Under the pieces are notes generated by a model. It was not told the DNA's origin, did no database searches, and saw only the letters and a list, made by a program, of their open reading frames with translations. A stretch of 64,000 nucleotides of DNA from Natronorubrum thiooxidans (lineage in GTDB: Archaea; Halobacteriota; Halobacteria; Halobacteriales; Natrialbaceae). The DNA lies in contig NZ_FTNR01000003.1 of assembly GCF_900156475.1 (NCBI RefSeq), positions 186,001 through 250,000 on the forward strand. Direction: 5' to 3'. Numbering within the stretch: the first letter of the stretch is position 1; the number at the start of each line of letters is the position of its first letter. A program made the position numbers and the translations under genes. Below are positions 45,303-55,092 of this stretch, in pieces.

Positions 45303-47129
45303 ATGGTCCCGACTGGGGCGCTTTTGGAGACGATGCTGCCGCTGCTGACGGTGCTGGCGCTGCTCGTCTCGGTGGCGACCGTCAGGCGACTCCACCGCCC
45401 CGAGCGTCGATGGGGAGACGTCGCTCGCTCGCGCCTCGTGATGGGGGTGCCCTGGGGCTCGCTGGTCGTGATTGGACTCGTCTGTGGTGTCTATCTCCTC
45501 GTTCAGGATGGACTCACGGCGTTCGACGACCCGGTGACGATCCCCTACCGGGCGTACTCGTACTTCTATCCGCTCGGAATGTTGACGGCGTCGTTTTCCC
45601 ACGCTGGGCCGAATCACCTCATCGGCAATCTCTCCGGAACGATCGTCGTCGCTCCCATCGCGGAGTACGCGTGGGGTCATTATCCGACCGGACGGGACGA
45701 GGCATCGTCCGGCTCGTGGCGCACCGATCCGTGGGTGCGGGCGCTGGTGATCTTCCCGCTCGCCGTCGTTGGGATCGGGACGCTGACGAGTCTGTTCGCA
45801 CTCGGCCCCGTCATCGGCTTTTCGGGCGTCGTCTTCGCGTTCGCTGCGTTTGCACTCGTCCACTACCCGATCGCCACCATCGTCGGCGTCCTCGGCATAC
45901 AGGGCGTCCTCGTGACACTCTACCGCGCGCTTCAGACACCCATCGGCGTCTACGTCGCCGAGTCGAGCCCGCCCACAGCGCCGTCGTGGGCCGGAATCGC
46001 CATTCAGGGCCACGCGCTCGGCTTCCTGATCGGGCTCGTTCTCGGGATCGCCGTGCTCCGCAAACGTGGGCTCCAACCCGATCCGCTCAAATTCTGGCTC
46101 GCAACCTTGCTGTATGGCTTCGCACAGGGGCTATGGCAGATCTACTGGTTCGGCAGCGAGGACACCTTCATTCTGTTTCAGGGACCCGGTGTCCTCATCG
46201 TCACCGCGCTTGCGCTCGTGATCACACTCGCGGTCACGGCCTCACGAAGGCCCGTCGCCCCACGGCGGCTCGAGGGCCTGCTCGCTCGAGTCCGTCGAAA
46301 ACGCTCCAAATCGTCCGTCGAGCGCTCGCTCGAGATCGCTCACGCTGCCGGCAACCGGGCGACGGCGACGACATCGCGACTCGAGCGCATCAGCGCACTC
46401 GCATCGGCGGAGCGATCGCGCGGGTCGGGCCGGCTCTCGGCCGTCGACCAGCAACGGGCCGCGTCCGTGGTCGTGCTCCTCGTGCTCGCGATCGTCGCCG
46501 GAATGGCGATCCCGGTCAATCTCTTCGTGCTCGCAGACACCACCACGACCGCCGACACCGCGATCGAGATCGAGGATTACACGGTCCACTACGCCGAGGG
46601 CGTCGAAAACGAGCTGACGGCCCCGGTCAGAGTGGGGCCGCTCGAGGACGCCGTGTCGATCGAATCGAGCGGCGTGATCGTCGCCAGCGAGCGGCGCCAG
46701 CTCTGGCTAGAGTCCGTACCGGCCCGGCAACTCGCGTTCACGGGCGAGGAGTCCGTCGTCGTCGGCGGTCCCGGCTGGCGCGAGACCGTCCACGTCGAGC
46801 GGACCGGGTGGGAGCCAGTCGGCAACGACACCGTCTATCGGATCGACCTCTGGGCCGACGGCGACGACCGCCAGCTCGCCCACGAGTCCAACGGGTCACG
46901 CGCCGACGTCCGCATCGATAATCGGACCGTAACGATCACGGTCGAGGACGGGACGTTCATCCTCGAGGTCGAATCGCTCGAGACCGACACCGTCGAGACG
47001 ACGGCGATGCCCGAAGACGGGGAATCGACGGCTGCCGGTGGGCTGACGTTCGACCGCGACGAGGGGACGGTCTACGCGCGTTCGGATGGGACCCGGGTCG
47101 CCGTTGCAAGTGCGGAGACGTACGACTGA
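45303..47129 (+). CDS. Rhomboid-family intramembrane serine protease with a large C-terminal domain
   Basis: The 608-residue protein has a rhomboid core in its first 360 residues: [14 protein letters not shown] (H100, H105, N109), the catalytic Ser174 in GFSGVVF, and catalytic His237 in [11 protein letters not shown] basic linker follows ([22 protein letters not shown]), then another transmembrane helix near 435 and an outward-facing acidic domain of about 160 residues rich in beta structure. The ATATA box centred 26 bases before the ATG supports the start. Haloarchaeal rhomboids affect glycosylation and cell-surface processing; the substrate here is unknown. Confidence 0.87.
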   Translation: MVPTGALLETMLPLLTVLALLVSVATVRRLHRPERRWGDVARSRLVMGVPWGSLVVIGLVCGVYLLVQDGLTAFDDPVTIPYRAYSYFYPLGMLTASFSHAGPNHLIGNLSGTIVVAPIAEYAWGHYPTGRDEASSGSWRTDPWVRALVIFPLAVVGIGTLTSLFALGPVIGFSGVVFAFAAFALVHYPIATIVGVLGIQGVLVTLYRALQTPIGVYVAESSPPTAPSWAGIAIQGHALGFLIGLVLGIAVLRKRGLQPDPLKFWLATLLYGFAQGLWQIYWFGSEDTFILFQGPGVLIVTALALVITLAVTASRRPVAPRRLEGLLARVRRKRSKSSVERSLEIAHAAGNRATATTSRLERISALASAERSRGSGRLSAVDQQRAASVVVLLVLAIVAGMAIPVNLFVLADTTTTADTAIEIEDYTVHYAEGVENELTAPVRVGPLEDAVSIESSGVIVASERRQLWLESVPARQLAFTGEESVVVGGPGWRETVHVERTGWEPVGNDTVYRIDLWADGDDRQLAHESNGSRADVRIDNRTVTITVEDGTFILEVESLETDTVETTAMPEDGESTAAGGLTFDRDEGTVYARSDGTRVAVASAETYD

Positions 47130-47460
47130 GACGGTCTGCTGTACCGATCACCAGCGGCAGGAGTCGGTAATCGGCGGTCAGTGACGACAGCAGTCCGTAT
47201 GAATGCTGTCACCGCTCGGACGCCGGCAACGTGTATCGAAAACAGAGCGTCATCAGTACGTGTACGTTTCACCCACGCCGACGCTGGTTGTCGGTGCCAA
47301 ACACGTTGCTGTACAGGACGGTCGCAACTCGCGTACAGTAGCGGCTGCAAACCAGTTCGTTGCACACGGGCAACGAAGTTAACGGCGTCCTTGCTGTGGG
47401 AAGCCGGAGAGAAACAATGGCCGGCTGTGCCATCGGTCCGAGCGAGTTGAATCCGGACAG
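47130..47460. promoter_or_regulatory. Non-coding region before the ABC exporter operon
   Basis: These 331 bases hold no convincing gene; the short frames found there have unusual Cys/Arg-rich composition. The notable element is the perfect inverted repeat TTCGTTGC (47356-47363) / GCAACGAA (47370-47377) with a 6-base spacer, about 85 bases before the exporter start codon. Two further TGCTGTACAGG/GTACAGTAGC-like words lie at 47310-47345. The region probably carries an operator and the promoter of the exporter operon. Confidence 0.5.
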
Positions 47461-48204
47461 ATGAGCAACCACGCACTGGAGCAGGCGACCGCCTCGAGCG
47501 GCCAGCGGAGTACCGACGCCGAATCGACGGCAGCCGTTCGCCTCGAACGCGTCACCCACGAGTACGGCTCGAGCGGCGACCGGGCAGTGACGGCGCTCCG
47601 GAACGTCTCCGTCACGGTGCAGACGGGCGAAATCGTCGGCCTCGAGGGCCCAAGCGGGAGCGGCAAGTCGACGATTCTCCACGCGGTCACCGGGCTGTTG
47701 GTCCCGATTGACGGCACCGTCGAACTGCTCGGAACTGATCTCACTGGACTCTCAGATCGGAAGCGGACGCGACTGCGGCGACAGCACATCGGCATCGTCT
47801 TCCAGCGGTTCCATCTCCTGCCGTCGCTGTCGGCGCGGGCGAACGTCGCGTTGCCCCTCGTGCAGGCAGGGGTTCCGACGGCGACGCGACGCGAGCGCGC
47901 CGAGACATTACTCGAGCGAGTTGGACTCGCAGATCGCACGGGTCACCTGCCGGGCGAGCTCAGCGGTGGCGAACGCCAGCGCGTCGCCATCGCGCGGGCG
48001 CTCGTGACCGATCCCGACGTCATCGTCGCCGACGAGCCGACGGGTGAACTCGACACGGCGACCGGCGCGGACGTGCTCGACCTGTTGACGGACATCGGCC
48101 GCAACCGGGCCGTCCTCGTTGCCTCACACGACGACGCGACGCTGTCGGTCGCCGACCGCGTGGTCGGGCTGCGCGATGGACGGGTGGTCACGGATGGGCG
48201 GTGA
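47461..48204 (+). CDS. ABC transporter ATP-binding protein, MacB/LolD type
   Basis: The 247-residue ATPase has Walker A GPSGSGKST, the signature LSGGERQRVAIARAL, Walker B VIVADEPTGELD and the switch His in VLVASHDD. The closest group is the LolD/MacB/FtsE family that powers FtsX-like permeases for export or mechanotransmission rather than import. The next two genes are exactly such permeases. The downstream permease ATG lies 11 bases inside this gene, so they are coupled. The substrate may be lipoprotein, lipid or drug. Confidence 0.92.
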   Translation: MSNHALEQATASSGQRSTDAESTAAVRLERVTHEYGSSGDRAVTALRNVSVTVQTGEIVGLEGPSGSGKSTILHAVTGLLVPIDGTVELLGTDLTGLSDRKRTRLRRQHIGIVFQRFHLLPSLSARANVALPLVQAGVPTATRRERAETLLERVGLADRTGHLPGELSGGERQRVAIARALVTDPDVIVADEPTGELDTATGADVLDLLTDIGRNRAVLVASHDDATLSVADRVVGLRDGRVVTDGR

Positions 48205-49471
48205 CGACGAGTTCGACGTGAGTTCGGGCGGCACACGCCGCGCTCGCTGGCGCGGGCTCGTCGGCATCTCGGTGATCCGGCTGTGGAAACGCATGGTCAC
48301 GACCAGATCCGGCCGCCTTGTGGCGACGATCGGTGCCGTCGCGCTGACGATCGCGCTGCTGGTGGTCGTCACGGGTATCGCACTGGGGCTTGCCGACGGT
48401 GGTGCAGTCGCCGATGACGACGCTGACGTTCGGATCGCCCCCGAAGAGAGCGCCACGCTGTCGGCCGTCGACGGCGTCGAAGGGCCACGGCTCGGCGCGA
48501 CGAACGACCGCGCCGAAACGATCCGCGCCGAGGACGGCGTCGCACACGCCTCGCCAGTCCTCGTCGAACCCGTCCAGCTCGAGTCGACCGACGGCGACCC
48601 ACGGACACTGCTGCTCGTCGGTGTCGTCCCCGACGACGAGCCGCGGACCGTCGGCGGACTCTCGACCGAATCGCTCGAGTCGGGCGGTCCCCGCGACGCG
48701 GACGACTCGTCCGACGGGCCACCGGCGGGCGAGATCGTCCTCTCGGCGACTGCTGCGGATCGCCTCGAGGCGGACGCCGAGGAGACTCTCACGGTCACTG
48801 GACCACACCGATCGGACGAACGACCGGCACCGTCGTTTACCGCGAGCGCTGTCGAAACGGCCGGCGACGATGACCTCGAAACGCCGATCGCGCTCGTGCA
48901 CCTGCGAGATCTCCAGACGGTCGCCGGCGCTGACGGCGGCCAGCTCGCCGACCATGTCCTGATCTGGGGCGACGCCGACGCGGCGACGGCGGCTGCCGCC
49001 GAGGCGTATCCCGACGCGACGGTCCAGGCGACCGACGGCACCGATCCGTCCGCGCTGTTCGGCGACGGGCTGGCGTTTGCGACGAGCCTGCTCGCGCTGA
49101 TCGTCGGCGTGACGATCTGTGCATCGTTCGTCGCGACGACAGCCGGGATGACGGTTAACGAGGATCGGCGAACCCTCGCCGTCCTCGAGTCGGTCGGCTA
49201 CCCAACGCACAGTCGCCTCACGATCATCGCGGTCTCGACGCTGCTCACCACACTCTGTGGGGCGCTACTGGGGATCATCCTCGGCGTGGGTGGCATCCAT
49301 GCGCTCAATACTGTCGCCAGCGCGACCGTCGCCCCTGGAGCCGTCGCAGCGGTGCACCCGGTGTTTGTCCCCTACGCTATCGTCGTCGCGCTCGTCTCGG
49401 GGCTCGTCGCCGTGCCCTACCCGCTCGCGGTCGCCGCTCGCACGTCCGTCCTCGCGGAGGTGGGCCGATGA
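48194..49471 (+). CDS. ABC transporter permease, FtsX/MacB type (first)
   Basis: The 425-residue protein has an N-terminal helix (VATIGAVALTIALLVVVTGIAL), a large extracellular domain rich in Asp/Glu/Thr (about residues 65-300), and three C-terminal helices starting near TSLLALIVGVTICASFVATTAG, the typical FtsX topology. The segment TVNEDRRTLAVLESVGYPTHSRLTII matches the conserved FtsX motif. It is coupled to the ATPase gene upstream and overlaps the second permease by ATGA. The two permeases probably form a heterodimer. Confidence 0.85.
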   Translation: MGGDDEFDVSSGGTRRARWRGLVGISVIRLWKRMVTTRSGRLVATIGAVALTIALLVVVTGIALGLADGGAVADDDADVRIAPEESATLSAVDGVEGPRLGATNDRAETIRAEDGVAHASPVLVEPVQLESTDGDPRTLLLVGVVPDDEPRTVGGLSTESLESGGPRDADDSSDGPPAGEIVLSATAADRLEADAEETLTVTGPHRSDERPAPSFTASAVETAGDDDLETPIALVHLRDLQTVAGADGGQLADHVLIWGDADAATAAAAEAYPDATVQATDGTDPSALFGDGLAFATSLLALIVGVTICASFVATTAGMTVNEDRRTLAVLESVGYPTHSRLTIIAVSTLLTTLCGALLGIILGVGGIHALNTVASATVAPGAVAAVHPVFVPYAIVVALVSGLVAVPYPLAVAARTSVLAEVGR

Positions 49472-50715
49472 GTCTGCAGCGCATCGCCGTTCGAACGCGA
49501 GCCGTCGTCGGCCTCGCGCTCGCACAACTCCGCCGTGCACCCGGCCGGACCGCACTCACCGTCGTCGCCGTCATGCTTGCCGTCCTCTCGGTGACGCTGC
49601 TTGCCAGCCTCGGCGTCGGCGTCGTCCAGACGGGCGAGGACGGCCTCGAGAACGCCAATCGAGATATCTGGATCTCGAGCGATCCGATCGATCCCGCCGC
49701 CAGCGGGACGGCAAACCCGATCGTCGGGTCGCACGGTGTGTCGGCCGATATCACCGAGCGCGACGACATCAGCTCCGCCTCGCCGATCGCGATGCACGAG
49801 GTCTATATCGGGACCGAATCCGGCGACCTCGAGCGGACGTCGGCCGTCGGCGTTCACGAAACCCACGACGGGTTCGACTTCGAGGCCGGTGGCGGGTTCG
49901 AAACCGTGCTGAACGTCTCGGCGGGCGAGCATCTCGAGCACCAACGTACTGGCGAGCCGACGAACGAGGAGATCGTGCTCGATCCCAACACGGCCGAGAC
50001 ACTCGACGTTTCGGTCGGAGACACGGTCTTTCTCGGGACCAGTCGAGAGACAGCGCAGGATCACGAGTTTACCGTCGTCGGGATCGCGGCGTACTACTCG
50101 CAGTATCTGGGGTCGGACGCGGAAGCCGTCCCGCTGACCGACCTGCAGGCCGTCGCCGGGACCGCTGGCACGGATCGAGCGACGTTTATCACCGCAAGCG
50201 TCGAGGACGGGGCCGATCGGGACGCCGTCAGCGACGACCTCGCTGCCGAGTATCCGGCCTACGACGTCCGCACCAGCGACGAGCAGGTCGGCGCGATGTT
50301 CGAAGAACGATCGCTCGTACTCGCCAGCGGGGCGACGCTGGTCGGCCTCGCCCTCGTCGGCGGCATCGTCCTCACGATCAACCTGTTCGCGCTCGTCGCC
50401 TACCAGCAACGGGACGAACTCGCGGCGCTCCGGGCGATCGGCCTCTCACGATGGGTGCTCGCGGGCACGATCGGCGTCCAGGGGCTCGTCATCGGCCTTT
50501 TCGGCGGCCTCGCGGGTCTCGCAGCGACACCCGTCCTCACGATGGCACTCAACCACCTCGCGTCGTCGGTCGTCGGCTTCGATTCGCTCCTGCAGACGCC
50601 ACTCGAGGTCTACGTTGCCGGCCTCGCACTCGCGATCGTCGTCGGAACGGTCGTCGCCGTCGTCACCGGCTGGCGAGCCGGCCGCTACGCGCGTCTCGAG
50701 CACCTCGAGGGCTAA
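49468..50715 (+). CDS. ABC transporter permease, FtsX/MacB type (second)
   Basis: This 415-residue protein repeats the topology of the preceding one: an N-terminal helix (LTVVAVMLAVLSVTLLASLGVGVV), an extracellular domain, and C-terminal helices with AYQQRDELAALRAIGLSRWVLAGTIG as the FtsX motif. Sequence similarity to the first permease is limited, so they are not recent duplicates. Its stop overlaps by three bases with the stop of the convergent METTL5-like gene. Confidence 0.87.
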   Translation: MSLQRIAVRTRAVVGLALAQLRRAPGRTALTVVAVMLAVLSVTLLASLGVGVVQTGEDGLENANRDIWISSDPIDPAASGTANPIVGSHGVSADITERDDISSASPIAMHEVYIGTESGDLERTSAVGVHETHDGFDFEAGGGFETVLNVSAGEHLEHQRTGEPTNEEIVLDPNTAETLDVSVGDTVFLGTSRETAQDHEFTVVGIAAYYSQYLGSDAEAVPLTDLQAVAGTAGTDRATFITASVEDGADRDAVSDDLAAEYPAYDVRTSDEQVGAMFEERSLVLASGATLVGLALVGGIVLTINLFALVAYQQRDELAALRAIGLSRWVLAGTIGVQGLVIGLFGGLAGLAATPVLTMALNHLASSVVGFDSLLQTPLEVYVAGLALAIVVGTVVAVVTGWRAGRYARLEHLEG

Positions 50716-51341
50716 GCCCACTCGATCCGGAACACTTCCGCCTCGAGCGTCTGCTCCGCTTCGGTGTGAAAGTCGAACCGCTTTGCGATCGGGAACTCGG
50801 CGCTGAACGCGTGTGTCACGTTGCCGCCTTCGTCGGCTGCGAACGACTCGACAAATTCCTGACTCCCCTCGTTGTGGATCGTATACGAGACGCTCGCGAT
50901 CGAACTGATCGCCTCGAGAAAGTCGCGGTCGGCGTGGCGGTTGCCACGCTGTGCGCCAAAGGGCGGGTTCGAAACGACGGTGGCGTCGGTACACGAGAAC
51001 GGTGGTCGGGTCGCGTCACCACGGAGCCACTCGAGCATCCCATGGCCCGCCTCGTCGATCCGGGCTGCGTTCTGTCGGGCCACGGCGAGCGCGTCGGGAT
51101 CGATATCGATCCCCACGACACGATCGGCTCCCGCGAGCGAGGCGGCGATTGCCAACATTCCCGTCCCGGTACCGAGATCGACGACCCAGCCCTCAAGATC
51201 GTCCTGCAGGCGGGCCTGATGGCAGATGTGGGCGGCAATCTCCGGCGGCGTGAGATACTGCTCGAGGGCGGCGTCGGGATCCGAAAAGTCCGCAAGCGTC
51301 TCGAGCGCTCGAGCGAGCGTTCGTCGCGACGGGCCGGCCAT
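50712..51341 (-). CDS. METTL5-type SAM-dependent methyltransferase
   Basis: The 209-residue Rossmann methyltransferase has the SAM motif VVDLGTGTGMLAIAASLAGA, an acidic loop GIDIDPDALAVARQN and the NPPFGAQRGNRHADRDFLEA motif. NPPF identifies amino-group methylation of adenine, and FGAQ matches METTL5 homologues, which methylate N6 of an adenosine in small-subunit rRNA. The N-terminal EQYLTPPEIAAHI is also a family feature. A role in rRNA modification is the best inference. Confidence 0.88.
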   Translation of the reverse strand: MAGPSRRTLARALETLADFSDPDAALEQYLTPPEIAAHICHQARLQDDLEGWVVDLGTGTGMLAIAASLAGADRVVGIDIDPDALAVARQNAARIDEAGHGMLEWLRGDATRPPFSCTDATVVSNPPFGAQRGNRHADRDFLEAISSIASVSYTIHNEGSQEFVESFAADEGGNVTHAFSAEFPIAKRFDFHTEAEQTLEAEVFRIEWA

Positions 51342-51470
51342 TTCGAGAGGGTTGCGCCTCGAGTGTCATAGCTCCGTCGGGTTCACGGCTCGCGCTGGCG
51401 GCTGTTCGTCGACGCGGTGTTCTGTAGACATGACAAGTTCGAATAGAGTTAAGAAGAGGCCGTCTAACAG

Positions 51471-51674
51471 ATGAGTATGGAGTGTCCACGGTGTCAGCGC
51501 TCGCTCGAGGAACTTTCGCTGGGTGACGTTTCGACAGTGGCCTGTCCACACTGTGGATTCGCGGACGTTCCCGTCGACCACGTCAGCGAGGACGACGAAC
51601 CCGAGACCTGGCGGGACGCGTTCAACCGGTTTTACGAGGACACCGTCGGTCGCGAAGACGCCACTGAACGCTGA
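51471..51674 (+). CDS. Small zinc-ribbon protein
   Basis: This 67-residue protein has two Cys pairs, CPRCQ and CPHCGFADVPVDH, forming a single zinc ribbon, and an acidic C-terminal helix with ETWRDAFNRFYEDTV. Two ATGs compete (51471 and 51477); a GTTAAG element around 51447-51452 lies 27 bases before the second, which would give MECPRC. Similar tiny zinc fingers are frequent in Halobacteria, and some affect biofilm formation and motility, but this one is uncharacterised. Confidence 0.75.
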   Translation: MSMECPRCQRSLEELSLGDVSTVACPHCGFADVPVDHVSEDDEPETWRDAFNRFYEDTVGREDATER

Positions 51675-51734
51675 GGACTGCAGTATCCGAAACCGCGAAC
51701 GTCGCAGTGGACGTCCACGGAGACTATCGCGAAC

Positions 51735-52766
51735 TTACTCGTTTGCAGCGGCCGCTTCCGCTTCGTCGTCGCTGGTGTCGTGGTCGACGTCCTCGTCGGA
51801 TCGGGCGGCGACAAGGCCACCGCGTGCCACACTGTAGAGTGGCTCGTTGGCGTGGGTGACGCCGCTGATCGAGAACGGAATGTTCGCATCACTGAGATGG
51901 TCACGGAACAGCGCCTCGAAGCCGCTTGGGCTCGAGGTGCCGCCGGTGACGACGACGGGCACGTCGAGCCCTTCCTCGACGTCTTCCTCGTCGACTTCCT
52001 GGACGATTTTGTCGATGACGTAGTCGAGCAGGTTCTCGTAGTAAATCGAGAGCGCCCCTTCGACGCCGCCGACGTCGGTCGTAAAGTCGAGTTCGAAGTC
52101 GTCTTCTTTGATCGAGGTCACCTTGTCGACTGGTGTCCCGGTTGCACGGGCTGCCTGCTCGTCGACCCAGTCGCCACCGCGGGCGACGGAGAACTTCATG
52201 ACGGGCACGGCGTAGTAGGACAGACAGACGTTCGTCATTCCGGCACCGAAACTGATGCCGAGTCCGGTGAAGTTGTTGTCCGCGAGTTCGCTGTAAATGA
52301 CGGACATCCCTTCGTTGATCGGTTCGGCGTCGTATCCCATGTCATTGAGGAACGACTCGATCGTCTTCTGGTGGTACAACGTCGAGAGATCCGAATCGAT
52401 CGGATCCGCCGGGGAGGAGAAGTAGAGCTTCTCATCCGGATAGGCCGGTTCGCCAACGACCTGTTCGATGATGAGTTTCATCATCGGGATCGCGCTCTTC
52501 TCGTCGTTCGAGAGGATCCCGTGTTTCATCGGGCGGCGGGTTTCCTTATTGAAAATGTTCGCAAAGTTGAGTGCGTCGTCGCCGACGACGTACACCTTGT
52601 CGTCTTTGCGGATGTGCAGCACCTCGCTTCGCGAGAGCATCTGCTCGGCCATATCCGAGTACTCGATCTCTACGAAGGAGTTGCGCTGTTGTACGAACAC
52701 CGTATCGTTGCCATCCTGTTGGGCCGACAGGATGTTCATCGTCCCAACGTCTAGGCCTTTTGCCAT
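51735..52766 (-). CDS. Actin-like cytoskeletal protein, probable salactin family
   Basis: The 343-residue protein has an actin-superfamily ATPase fold. The first phosphate loop is LDVGTMN (residues 5-11), the second [10 protein letters not shown], and the adenosine loop [13 protein letters not shown]. It is shorter than crenactin and unlike Hsp70. The N-terminal sequence [17 protein letters not shown] and overall pattern match my memory of salactin, a dynamically unstable filament in Halobacterium that aids chromosome distribution. A near-perfect TATA box 27 bases upstream indicates a strong leaderless transcript. It follows the DUF7139-like membrane gene by about 100 bases. Family membership is likely, but it is a memory-based match. 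Confidence 0.82.
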   Translation of the reverse strand: MAKGLDVGTMNILSAQQDGNDTVFVQQRNSFVEIEYSDMAEQMLSRSEVLHIRKDDKVYVVGDDALNFANIFNKETRRPMKHGILSNDEKSAIPMMKLIIEQVVGEPAYPDEKLYFSSPADPIDSDLSTLYHQKTIESFLNDMGYDAEPINEGMSVIYSELADNNFTGLGISFGAGMTNVCLSYYAVPVMKFSVARGGDWVDEQAARATGTPVDKVTSIKEDDFELDFTTDVGGVEGALSIYYENLLDYVIDKIVQEVDEEDVEEGLDVPVVVTGGTSSPSGFEALFRDHLSDANIPFSISGVTHANEPLYSVARGGLVAARSDEDVDHDTSDDEAEAAAANE

Positions 52767-52790
52767 AGTCGAAAAAGGCCACCGATGGAT

Positions 52791-52796
52791 TATAAA
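52791..52796 (-). promoter_or_regulatory. TATA box of the actin-like gene
   Basis: The minus strand reads TTTATA here, centred 27 bases before the ATG at 52766. This is the clearest leaderless promoter in the window and gives the actin-like gene its own start. Confidence 0.65.
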
Positions 52797-52862
52797 TCTA
52801 TGTGGAATATCCACATCTCAACTAAGAGACGATATGCCTATTTTAACCGCATAAGAAGGGAA

Positions 52863-53768
52863 TTACTCTCGGCGAAGGAGCGAACGGAATCGCTCGAGTA
52901 GCCCCGAGATCGGCGTCGACGAGCCGTCGTCGTCTGCCGTCGCCAGTTCATCGATCCGCTGTTGTTCGCGCAACTCTTTGAGTTTCGCCGTCTGGTCGTC
53001 GACCGTCGACTTCGAGGTGGTCTGTTTCGTCTCGCCGCCTTTCAGTCCCTTGAGGCCGGCGACCTGTGCGTCGACGCCGGTCGATCGGGTCGTCTTCGCC
53101 GCGCCGTCGGTGTTGACCGACACCTCGTCGAAGTCGTCTTCGGAGAAGCTGAGTCGCTTGTGTTCGGTTTTCTCGACGCCACCCCAGGAGAGTTCGACGT
53201 CTTCCATCGCGTCGTCGATATCCTGCTGGACGTCGAACTCTGGCTCGTCGTCTTCGTCCACCTCGTCGTCGGCGTTGGCCTGCGTGACGGCACGCGCCAT
53301 ATCGAGGTAGTGGGCAATCAGTGCCGCACCGGTCGAGGCAGTGAGCCCGGCGAGTCCGATGGCGTAGACGGCGACAACCTCCGCGGTGTAGTCGTTCCCG
53401 TAGCCGTTCCAGTCGTCGGGGTAGGCATACAGGAAGCCAGCAACGGCCGCGAGCGTGACGGCGACGCCGGCGATCGACGCGTACAGGACCCGACGTTCCG
53501 ACGGCAACAGGACCACGATCCCGAGCATCAACAGCGGCAGCGCGACCATGGCGATCCCGTACGCCGGCTCAGCCCACGTGACGTGGGCGATACTACGGGC
53601 CTCGAAGGTGCCGCTCCAGAAAAAGAGCACCAGCGCGACGAGCGCGAGGCCGATCCCGCCGAGGAACAGACCGAATCCGACGTAGACGTCTGTGCGGTCT
53701 TCCGGTTCACCGATGTATCGACGGTAGAGGTCGAAGAGATACCCATCTGCAGGCTGTTCCGCTGACAT
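52863..53768 (-). CDS. Four-helix membrane protein with cytoplasmic acidic tail (DUF7139-like)
   Basis: The 301-residue protein has four transmembrane helices in the first 160 residues (VGFGLFLGGIGLALVALVLFF and following) and then a 140-residue cytoplasmic tail rich in Asp, Glu and Lys. The tail ends in a short predicted coiled coil (STVDDQTAKLKELREQQRIDELA) and a basic C-terminus FRSLLRRE. I recall it as a family found in Halobacteria next to the actin-like gene. No transport motif is visible. Its position directly upstream of the actin-like gene makes a membrane anchor role plausible. Confidence 0.7.
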   Translation of the reverse strand: MSAEQPADGYLFDLYRRYIGEPEDRTDVYVGFGLFLGGIGLALVALVLFFWSGTFEARSIAHVTWAEPAYGIAMVALPLLMLGIVVLLPSERRVLYASIAGVAVTLAAVAGFLYAYPDDWNGYGNDYTAEVVAVYAIGLAGLTASTGAALIAHYLDMARAVTQANADDEVDEDDEPEFDVQQDIDDAMEDVELSWGGVEKTEHKRLSFSEDDFDEVSVNTDGAAKTTRSTGVDAQVAGLKGLKGGETKQTTSKSTVDDQTAKLKELREQQRIDELATADDDGSSTPISGLLERFRSLLRRE

Positions 53769-54042
53769 TAGCCCCTCGTTTAGACTCCAGTACTATGACT
53801 GTTGGGACAATTGTAACTCTCCACGGAACTGACTTGACCGAGAGTCAACACGCTCGAGCGACCACGGACGCTCGATCGTCGCTCGACCGGCCCGCCGTCA
53901 GCTCGCCACAGTCGGTCTCGAATCCCCGGTTGGCAGCGAGCGATGCCCTCGAGTGACGGCGACTCTCGGCTCCCGATGTCTCTCGAAGAGCCGAGGTTGG
54001 CAAAGCGCCGCCGTTATACGTTCGTGGCCGCTAGGACGGCCA

Positions 54043-55092
54043 ATGAGTCAGGAGTCGGAGTACACCGAGGGCGACCTCCGGAACACCGGAATGCGTCTCA
54101 AACACGATCGCGAGTGGGACTACGAACTCGAGCAGATCGTCGACGCAATCGAGGAGCGAGACGCCACAAAGGTCGGGTTGCAGTTCCCCGAAGGATTGAA
54201 ACGACGTGGCCCTGCTGTCGCCGACGACCTGCGCGAGCTGGCCGGCGACGACGTGACGTTCATGCTCTCGGGCCAGCCGTGTTATGGGGCCTGTGATCTG
54301 GACACCTATCTGATGAAACGCACCGACGTGTTCGTCCACTTCGGTCACTCGCCGATGAAGAACACGGACAAGGTCATCTACGTGCCGCTGTTCTCGAACG
54401 TCGAGGTCGAGCCGATCATGGAAGAGGCACTCGAGACGCTCGAGTCACCCGAGGAGACCGCAGACGTCGGGCTCGTCACCACTGCCCAGCACATGAACCG
54501 CTACGAGGAGATGACCGAGTTCTTGGAAGCACGCGGCTACGAGGTCCACAGCCGTCGCGGCGACGAGCGCCTGACTCACGAGGGACAGGTACTGGGCTGT
54601 AACTACGCGAGCGCAGACGTGCCCGCAGACCAGGTGCTCTACGTCGGTGGCGGGAAGTTCCACCCGCTCGGGCTGGCGATGGAACATCCCGACAAACACG
54701 TCGTCATCGCCGACCCGGTCAACAACGTCGTTACCGTCGCGGATACGGACAAGTTCCTCAAACAGCGCTACGGCGCGGTCCACCGCGCGATGGACGCCGA
54801 GAAGTGGGGCGTTATCTTCTGTACCAAAATTGGGCAGGGCCGCTGGGAGCAAGCCCAGAAGATCATCGACGACAACGACAACGCCTATCTCATCACCATG
54901 GACGAGGTGACGCCCGACCGCCTCCGGAACTTCGATATGGATGCCTTCGTCAACACCGGTTGTCCGCGAATCACGACCGACGACGGCCCGCAGTTCCACA
55001 AGCCGATGCTCACCCCCGGCGAGTACCGAATCGCCGTCGGCGACGAACCCCTCGACAGCCTCTCGTTCGACACGTTCCACGGCACCTGGTAG
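54043..55092 (+). CDS. dph2: Diphthamide biosynthesis enzyme Dph2
   Basis: The 349-residue enzyme has the three cysteines that bind the noncanonical radical-SAM 4Fe-4S cluster: CYGACD, VLGCNYAS and NTGCPRI. It splits SAM to transfer a 3-amino-3-carboxypropyl group to a histidine of elongation factor 2, the first step of diphthamide formation. Archaea use a Dph2 homodimer. The TTATAC box centred 27 bases before the ATG at 54043 decides the start over an upstream ATG at 53953. Confidence 0.95.
   Translation: MSQESEYTEGDLRNTGMRLKHDREWDYELEQIVDAIEERDATKVGLQFPEGLKRRGPAVADDLRELAGDDVTFMLSGQPCYGACDLDTYLMKRTDVFVHFGHSPMKNTDKVIYVPLFSNVEVEPIMEEALETLESPEETADVGLVTTAQHMNRYEEMTEFLEARGYEVHSRRGDERLTHEGQVLGCNYASADVPADQVLYVGGGKFHPLGLAMEHPDKHVVIADPVNNVVTVADTDKFLKQRYGAVHRAMDAEKWGVIFCTKIGQGRWEQAQKIIDDNDNAYLITMDEVTPDRLRNFDMDAFVNTGCPRITTDDGPQFHKPMLTPGEYRIAVGDEPLDSLSFDTFHGTW

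Noticed and set aside
47181-47450. Small plus-strand frame of 89 codons
   Set aside because: Cys/Arg-rich and not acidic; it overlaps the inverted repeat region and lacks a promoter at the right distance. More likely non-coding.
53900-53960. tRNA-like TCGAATCCCC segment
   Set aside because: It resembles a T-loop, but the flanking bases do not pair into a T-arm, and no acceptor or anticodon stem is found.
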